A stretch of 64,000 nucleotides of DNA from Glaciecola sp. HTCC2999 (GTDB lineage Bacteria; Pseudomonadota; Gammaproteobacteria; Enterobacterales; Alteromonadaceae): positions 124,527-188,526 of the forward strand of contig NZ_DS989811.1 in the NCBI RefSeq assembly GCF_000155775.1. The letters are read 5' to 3'. Shown in pieces: positions 59,601 to 64,000 of this stretch (the stretch's first letter is position 1; every line of letters starts with the position of its first letter). The translations under genes were made by a program, and so were the position numbers. Under the pieces are notes generated by a model, which ran no database searches, was not told where the DNA came from, and saw nothing but the letters and a program-made list of their open reading frames with translations.

Positions 59601-62600
59601 ATGTAATATCAGCGCTTGTTCCGGATGTAATAGTCACAGTTCCATCCACTAAGTCATGATCAGACAATGTCGCATTGCCAGCCACATTAAACGGAACAAC
59701 GATTGGATAAACCGGTGATTCGCCATTTAAATAAACACCAACCGAAACTTCATCTCCCTCTGTCACTGTTTGATCTTTACTCAGTGATATCAATGGATTA
59801 ACACATACTTTTTGTGCAGCAATAGATGTATTTCCTTGAGAATCAGTTGCCTGCCAATACACTATATTGGTACCAGGTGGAAATAATGCCACATTACCTA
59901 TCACAGAAACCGGTACAGGATTTCCAAACATGTCAACTGCCGAGGCCTCTCCATAGTCGACTCTAGTATATAATGCATTGGCATTGACCGACAGCGATCC
60001 ACAAAGATCTTGCGGCACACTAATTATTGGTAGTTCTCCATTTAAATCAACATTTATTGCAACCGTTACAGTTGCAGAAGCCGTTTGATCTTCAGGGTCG
60101 CTAATAGTGTAAGCAATCTTAACTGCACCTTTAAAGCCATTTGGAGGCAAATATTGAATTTGGTTATCCTCGATAGCAACAGTACCAAATGATGGTGTCG
60201 CAGATAAAATAGTTAATGCTTCTCCTTCAGGATCTTCATCGTTTGTGAGCACGTCGAAGGAAACCAGCTGAGTATCCATTAATAAAAACTCATCATTTCT
60301 GGCAATAGGCGCTAAATTATCTTCAATGGTGTCATTTACTGTGATTATCACTTGTGCAACTTCAGAGTCTTCTTGTCCATCATTGACTTTATAAGTAATT
60401 ACATCTTGTCCACTAAATCCATCAATCGGAAGGTACGTCCAGAATTGGTTTTCTCCAGTTAATGAGCCATTTTCAGGGAGTTGAACAATAATATAGGTTA
60501 ACGTATCTCCATCTTCATCCCTGCCTTGTAATTCAAACGATTTATCCGTTAGTTCATCCGTAATAATACTCAATGATTTTGCAACCGGCGCATCGTTCAC
60601 GTTAGTGACTGTGATACTCACTGTCGCGGCAGCAGAATCCACCGTGCCATCATTGACCGTAAAGGTAAAGTTATCGCTACCCACATAATCATCATTTGGC
60701 GTATAGGTGAGACTCGGCGCAGTGCCTGATAACGTACCATTAGTTGGCTGACCTACCGAATACGTTAATGGATCACCCTCGGTATCTGTGCCTGCTAGGG
60801 TAATGGCTTTGGCCGTTTCTTCCGTTGTCGTGACGGATTGTCCTGTTGCAACCGGTGCATCGTTCACGTTAGTGACTGTGATACTCACTGTCGCAGTAGC
60901 AGAATCCACCGTGCCATCATTGACCGTAAAGGTAAAGCTATCGCTACCCACATAATCATCATTTGGCGTATAGGTGAGACTCGGCGCGGTGCCTGATAAC
61001 GTACCATTAGTTGGCTGACCTACCGAATACGTTAATGTATCACCCTCGGTATCTGTGCCGGCTAGGGTAATGGCTTTGGCCGTTTCTTCCGTTGTCGTGA
61101 CGGATTGTCCTGTGGCTACCGGCGCATCGTTCACGTTAGTGACTGTGATACTCACTGTCGCAGTAGCAGAATCCACCGTGCCATCATTGACCGTAAAGGT
61201 AAAGCTATCGCTACCCACATAATCATCATTTGGCGTATAGGTGAGACTCGGCGCAGTGCCTGATAACGTACCATTAGTTGGCTGACCTACCGAATACGTT
61301 AATGTATCATTATCGGTATCTGTGCCGGCTAGGGTAATGGCTTTGGCCGTTTCTTCCGTTGTCGTGACGGATTGTCCTGTGGCAACCGGTGCATCGTTCA
61401 CGTTAGTGACTGTGATACTCACTGTCGCAGTAGCAGAATCCACCGTGCCATCATTGACCGTAAAGGTAAAGCTATCGCTACCCACATAATCATCATTTGG
61501 CGTATAGGTGAGACTCGGCGCAGTGCCTGATAACGTACCATTAGTTGGCTGACCTACCGAATACGTTAATGTATCATTATCGGTATCTGTGCCGGCTAGG
61601 GTAATGGCTTTGGCCGTTTCTTCCGTTGTCGTGACGGATTGTCCTGTTGCAACCGGTGCATCGTTCACGTTAGTGACTGTGATACTCACTGTCGCAGTAG
61701 CAGAATCCACCGTGCCATCATTGACCGTAAAGGTAAAGCTATCGCTACCCACATAATCATCATTTGGCGTATAGGTGAGACTCGGCGCAGTGCCTGATAA
61801 CGTACCATTAGTTGGCTGACCTACCGAATACGTTAATGTATCATTATCGGTATCTGTGCCGGCTAGGGTAATGGCTTTGGCCGTTTCTTCCGTTGTCGTG
61901 ACGGATTGTCCTGTTGCAACCGGTGCATCGTTCACGTTAGTGACTGTGATACTCACTGTCGCAGTAGCAGAATCCACCGTGCCATCATTGACCGTAAAGG
62001 TAAAGCTATCGCTACCCACATAATCATCATTTGGCGTATAGGTGAGACTCGGCGCAGTGCCTGATAACGTACCATTAGTTGGCTGACCTACCGAATACGT
62101 TAATGTATCATTATCGGTATCTGTGCCGGCTAGGGTAATGGCTTTGGCCGTTTCTTCCGTTGTCGTGACGGATTGTCCTGTGGCAACCGGTGCATCGTTC
62201 ACGTTGCTAACAATTACATCTAATGGAATATGATTATTGATAACACCATTTGATGTAGTTGATAAAGTAGTACCAATTTCAAAATCAAAATTCAAATAAT
62301 AAGTACTGTCTTGCGACGTTGTTGGAGCTGTAGATTGGTCTTGAATTGTTTCAATTCCTCCGCCTAAACTCGGTGTATATAAACTTGAGTTGGGAGGTAT
62401 GTTAGTACTTGGAAACGAATAGCCACTGGGAGGAGTAACAGTTAATGAATATGTTGCAGTTTCTGCGTTACCGTTTAACACAAAAGAATACAAACCATCT
62501 GACGCCGTTGTCTGTGTATTAATGCCGCCGGCGACTTGGTCTAACCATGTGTTAGGTACTAATGTTTGAGTACCGTTATCATCATAATAAAACTTTACTA

Positions 62601-63492
62601 CAGCACCAGCCATAGGTGAGCGCGTACTCTCATCATAAACAATCCCTGCAGGATCGATTAAAATGGCATCAACATTACTAAGGTCACTACCATTAACTGA
62701 AATAGAACTAACTATGTTTACGGATTTATTATTTGCGTTTGATAGTTGCCCAGATCGACCATTAGCCGATTTGGCTTTAAATTTATTACCGGTCGTTGAA
62801 AAAAACTCTACTATATAATCGCCATCGGCAATATTGTTAAAACTATAATCACCATTATTGTCACTATTTTGCGTTTGGAGCACATTAGAAAAAGTCGTAT
62901 CCGCAATCGCATACAATCTTATAGTCGCACCAGATACACCGTTATTGCTTGCGCCTCGGGTAATGGTTCCCGAAATAGTGTACGATACTCCGCCAGCAGT
63001 ACCTTCATTTTGAGCCTGTTGATTTAATACGGCAAATGCTTCATCTGGGTTAGCCGCATTGCCTTTAGCATCTCTAGGTGAGTCGTAAGTGATGCTACTG
63101 GTAGATAATCGGAGTAGAAAAGATTTTCCATCCCAACCTTGCCCAGTATCAGGGATTATACCAATACCGCGTGTAGTGCTACCACTAGTTTCACGCCAAT
63201 TAATCGCTGAGTTTATTACTTCTGTCGTACTATTATTGTAAGTAATCGTCACAACTACGTCGTAATCATTACCTTGTGTTCCTCCAAACGTGCCATCGTC
63301 TGTTGCAGCAGATAGCGTAATTTTACTAATATTTAAATCGCTATATGTTTCAATGGAATCTCCGTTATGAGCAGAGTTAGAGTAACTAACAATAACTCCA
63401 TATGTGAATTCAGCTTGTGCAATAGCTGCATAGGCTCTTACAGAAAACACCTGACATATTAGAAACAAACCTAGCGAAAAAATGACTCTCAT
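56644..63492 (-). CDS. Giant repeat surface protein fused to an OmpA-family barrel
   Basis: A 2282-residue exported protein. Order: signal peptide (1 to about 23); N-terminal domain; two Cna-B/carboxypeptidase-regulatory-like folds (about 175-255, 280-400); six nearly identical 89-residue cadherin-like repeats (430-963) plus two divergent ones; an HYR-like and a Calx-beta-like domain; calcium-binding DSDGDxxPD repeats near 1444; two more cadherin-like domains; then VTKSTGGSLHLFGLILL at about 1842, like a GlyGly/JDVT-CTERM sorting tail, followed by Arg. Directly after comes KCLSVLMFTCLLAFNANAN (to about 1890), like a signal peptide, then an OmpA-like barrel (IGGQLGRSS...), a DSDNDGVLDSKD linker near 2127 and an OmpA peptidoglycan-binding domain with EGHTDARGTDKYNQ. 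The frame is continuous. The start is ATG at 63492; a TTG three codons upstream is less likely. Confidence 0.85.
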   Translation of the reverse strand: MRVIFSLGLFLICQVFSVRAYAAIAQAEFTYGVIVSYSNSAHNGDSIETYSDLNISKITLSAATDDGTFGGTQGNDYDVVVTITYNNSTTEVINSAINWRETSGSTTRGIGIIPDTGQGWDGKSFLLRLSTSSITYDSPRDAKGNAANPDEAFAVLNQQAQNEGTAGGVSYTISGTITRGASNNGVSGATIRLYAIADTTFSNVLQTQNSDNNGDYSFNNIADGDYIVEFFSTTGNKFKAKSANGRSGQLSNANNKSVNIVSSISVNGSDLSNVDAILIDPAGIVYDESTRSPMAGAVVKFYYDDNGTQTLVPNTWLDQVAGGINTQTTASDGLYSFVLNGNAETATYSLTVTPPSGYSFPSTNIPPNSSLYTPSLGGGIETIQDQSTAPTTSQDSTYYLNFDFEIGTTLSTTSNGVINNHIPLDVIVSNVNDAPVATGQSVTTTEETAKAITLAGTDTDNDTLTYSVGQPTNGTLSGTAPSLTYTPNDDYVGSDSFTFTVNDGTVDSATATVSITVTNVNDAPVATGQSVTTTEETAKAITLAGTDTDNDTLTYSVGQPTNGTLSGTAPSLTYTPNDDYVGSDSFTFTVNDGTVDSATATVSITVTNVNDAPVATGQSVTTTEETAKAITLAGTDTDNDTLTYSVGQPTNGTLSGTAPSLTYTPNDDYVGSDSFTFTVNDGTVDSATATVSITVTNVNDAPVATGQSVTTTEETAKAITLAGTDTDNDTLTYSVGQPTNGTLSGTAPSLTYTPNDDYVGSDSFTFTVNDGTVDSATATVSITVTNVNDAPVATGQSVTTTEETAKAITLAGTDTEGDTLTYSVGQPTNGTLSGTAPSLTYTPNDDYVGSDSFTFTVNDGTVDSATATVSITVTNVNDAPVATGQSVTTTEETAKAITLAGTDTEGDPLTYSVGQPTNGTLSGTAPSLTYTPNDDYVGSDNFTFTVNDGTVDSAAATVSITVTNVNDAPVAKSLSIITDELTDKSFELQGRDEDGDTLTYIIVQLPENGSLTGENQFWTYLPIDGFSGQDVITYKVNDGQEDSEVAQVIITVNDTIEDNLAPIARNDEFLLMDTQLVSFDVLTNDEDPEGEALTILSATPSFGTVAIEDNQIQYLPPNGFKGAVKIAYTISDPEDQTASATVTVAINVDLNGELPIISVPQDLCGSLSVNANALYTRVDYGEASAVDMFGNPVPVSVIGNVALFPPGTNIVYWQATDSQGNTSIAAQKVCVNPLISLSKDQTVTEGDEVSVGVYLNGESPVYPIVVPFNVAGNATLSDHDLVDGTVTITSGTSADITFNINADSAVEQDEELNIQLSDTVNIGAKSIQTTTITENNIAPELNITVKQNGQKQLTVAKDDGLVEITASVFDPNVSDNFSFTWSSEVQIENQAQQLNQFVFDPALLITGLYKFELLVEDDGFPMGDDREIVYIKVIDSLPLLTDIDSDGDSIPDNLEGFADSDGDGIPDYLDRVNECNVLLEEQSVQNGYLVEGDPGVCLRRGQFAFDASTGGAHITDDDIAKNLNNIQADTLATNVGGIFDFISYGLPDEAQSVAITFPQRNPIPANAVYRKYSQASGWYTFVENARNTLHSTKGEPGYCPPPRSDLWTPGLNEGDWCVQVEIEDGGPNDDDGLINGTIVDPGFVGVVNPTNTSPVAADINSEIDYNDNLVIDLNDFVSDEDGDELDITSVTPQVGTAQLLESNMTYTPPANYAGVVEIVYGVADGQGGTTQAVIYVTIAPPNLAPVAGMIAAGTIEQCNESSPIDVLTTASDPNGDQVSLVSASSPHGSVEILSNGLIVFTPDCDFYGNAIINYIIEDEFNMQTSASFNIEVKQVVEVIAVTKSTGGSLHLFGLILLSVAALFRITFQHLAKCLSVLMFTCLLAFNANANNTEEACRHNDDNECIESVWPEGLFIGGQLGRSSTDINKTQLNNAYQNLAINATSLSVKDTDQSSSVGFGYQFNQYFGIDFNYSDLGERHVQFSGNVLAEQLNEYYDAAEEVFPETANGLRINFTASLPLTERFKLFAKLGMFKWEQDYQTLDPQQQGAATRSGNSYPVTVGAAYKFSQSLLFNIGIERMTLDQQKVSNMFVGLQYFPFVKASREKAVQPIKSVSENKFITPTVVTLIDSDNDGVLDSKDLCPNTSSVYIVDKTGCTLSVTETISMRLNLLFAINSSQLTSNDKLEVMKLATFMQTYPDTSVVIEGHTDARGTDKYNQWLSQQRAAVVGKLLINQHNIAPERIETIGFGETQLLIDATTEAQHALNRRTIAEITIIKNVEKKK
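60604..62205 (-). repeat. Six 267-bp tandem repeats
   Basis: Six units of exactly 267 nt begin at 62205, 61938, 61671, 61404, 61137 and 60870 (- strand), each encoding 89 residues from NVNDAPVATGQSV to VSITVT. The units differ at only a few bases: the first four have DTDND where the fifth has DTEGD and the sixth DTEGDP plus GSDNF and SAAAT. A seventh, diverged unit starts at 60603. Confidence 0.97.
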
Positions 63493-63501
63493 TACACACA
63501 A

Positions 63502-63825
63502 CCTAATAAAAACTATTAACTTAATTTATGACTATTTGTACTTTTAACTATTGAATCTATACAACGAACAAATCTGTTAAAAATTAGTACTATGTTTGGA
63601 GTCGGAAAAATATCATAAATTATTTTAACTAGCACTATATTTAATGCTTTATGCAGTGGTACATTGATTTTGGCCACTAAAATAAGGCGGTATTTTTATA
63701 TGTGAAGTCCTCAATTACAAATACAACAATAGTAATAAACTCAAATAGACTTACAAATCATGTTGTGAATACCATTAATTCTGACATTCGAAGAGAATAG
63801 GCTCATAGTTGATGTGGTTTACCTA
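63502..63825. other. AT-rich intergenic region before the surface-protein gene
   Basis: About 324 nt with no open frame of note. It should hold the promoter for the large - strand gene, but no confident -35/-10 pair was recognised. Confidence 0.5.
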
Positions 63826-63969
63826 TTATTCTGACCTTTTTACAGGTTTTATGGTTCCGTCTGGATTAAAATGTAAATATTCAACTGCACTATGTCTTTG
63901 TCGTCCCCAGTCTGAATCAATGTCTAACCATCGATGATAATATAGTAGCCATTGTCTATTATATTCGAC
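63826..63969 (-). pseudogene. C-terminal remnant of a GH43-like glycoside hydrolase
   Basis: The - strand from 63969 to the TAA at 63826 reads 47 residues: VEYNRQWLLYYHRW, then DWGRQRHSAVEY, LHFNPDGTIKPV. VEYN-x-QW-x-x-YYH followed by HFNPDGTIKPV matches the end of the catalytic propeller of GH43 (arabinosidase/xylosidase-like) enzymes. An in-frame TAA at 63970-63972 precedes it, and a neighbouring frame ending HVS suggests a frameshift, so this is probably a broken gene cut by the window edge. Family assignment rests on short motifs. Confidence 0.45.
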
Positions 63970-64000
63970 TTACGTGTAAAACGAAAAAAGATCACTTTAA

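Noticed and set aside
59378..59659. 93-codon + strand frame opposite the surface-protein gene
   Set aside because: It is antisense to a well-supported coding region, with no family features or ribosome site.
60604..62205. Tandem repeat array as a CRISPR or satellite
   Set aside because: The units are coding, contiguous and 267 bp long, with no spacers; they are protein domain repeats.
55692..64000. Second attachment site matching the tRNA-Phe 3' end
   Set aside because: No second copy of the T-arm and acceptor sequence was found by reading to the window edge; it could lie beyond 64000.

Overview
The window is a moderately AT-rich stretch of gammaproteobacterial chromosome. The order gmk-rpoZ-spoT-(ridA)-trmH-recG, the mreBCD-maf-rng-yhdP-tldD block, lptM-lysA-dapF-DUF484-xerC-yigB-uvrD and a near-canonical ArcA together point to an ArcA-containing gammaproteobacterium. 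The lack of enteric-specific genes and the surface protein at the right end suggest a marine Alteromonadales-like lineage. That lineage call is inference; no 16S rRNA gene is present.

Layout. 1-6.7 kb: tail of guanylate kinase, then omega subunit, (p)ppGpp synthetase/hydrolase, RidA, tRNA methyltransferase TrmH, RecG helicase and RsmJ, all on the + strand. 6.7-10.2 kb: the two halves of the TldD/TldE protease flank the ribosome assembly factor DarP. 10.2-19.6 kb (- strand): a cell-shape and envelope operon mreB-mreC-mreD-maf-rng-yhdP-nitrilase-tldD, with an intrinsic terminator after mreB. 19.7-25.6 kb: ssb and a YajR-type transporter diverge from uvrA and a thioesterase; a DUF3299 protein follows. 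25.7-29.8 kb: fbp diverges from mpl-ubiX and a secreted S1/P1 nuclease. 29.9-36.8 kb: LptM, lysine/DAP biosynthesis, XerC, a HAD phosphatase and LexA-controlled uvrD. 36.8-43.1 kb: rarD, recQ, a GST, selO and ribA. 43.2-50.6 kb: a DUF3300 lipoprotein, an ATP-grasp enzyme, an ammonium transporter with a possible sigma-54/NtrC-type control region, YhiN flavoprotein, an RhlE-like RNA helicase and arcA. 50.7-55.7 kb: trmB-rsmC-glgA (- strand) divergent from mutY-yggX, then tRNA-Phe.

Beyond tRNA-Phe the window becomes accessory. A frameshifted, truncated tyrosine recombinase lies directly downstream of the tRNA. Next is a 6.8-kb gene whose product carries six almost identical 89-residue cadherin-like repeats, a GlyGly/JDVT-CTERM-like sorting motif in the middle of the protein, and then what looks like a second signal peptide plus a complete OmpA-type beta-barrel/peptidoglycan-binding protein. 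It appears to be an in-frame fusion of two surface proteins. The right edge has the broken C-terminal end of a GH43-like glycoside hydrolase. This right-hand 8 kb is the best candidate for something undescribed.

Functional themes of the core part are the stringent response and translation (rpoZ, spoT, trmH, rsmJ, darP, rng, trmB, rsmC, rhlE), DNA repair (recG, uvrA, uvrD, recQ, ssb, mutY, xerC) and the cell envelope (mreBCD, yhdP, mpl, lptM, dapF). Several control elements can be read directly: a perfect-core LexA box at uvrD, an intrinsic terminator in the rhlE leader, and extended -10 promoters at darP, uvrD, rhlE and mutY.
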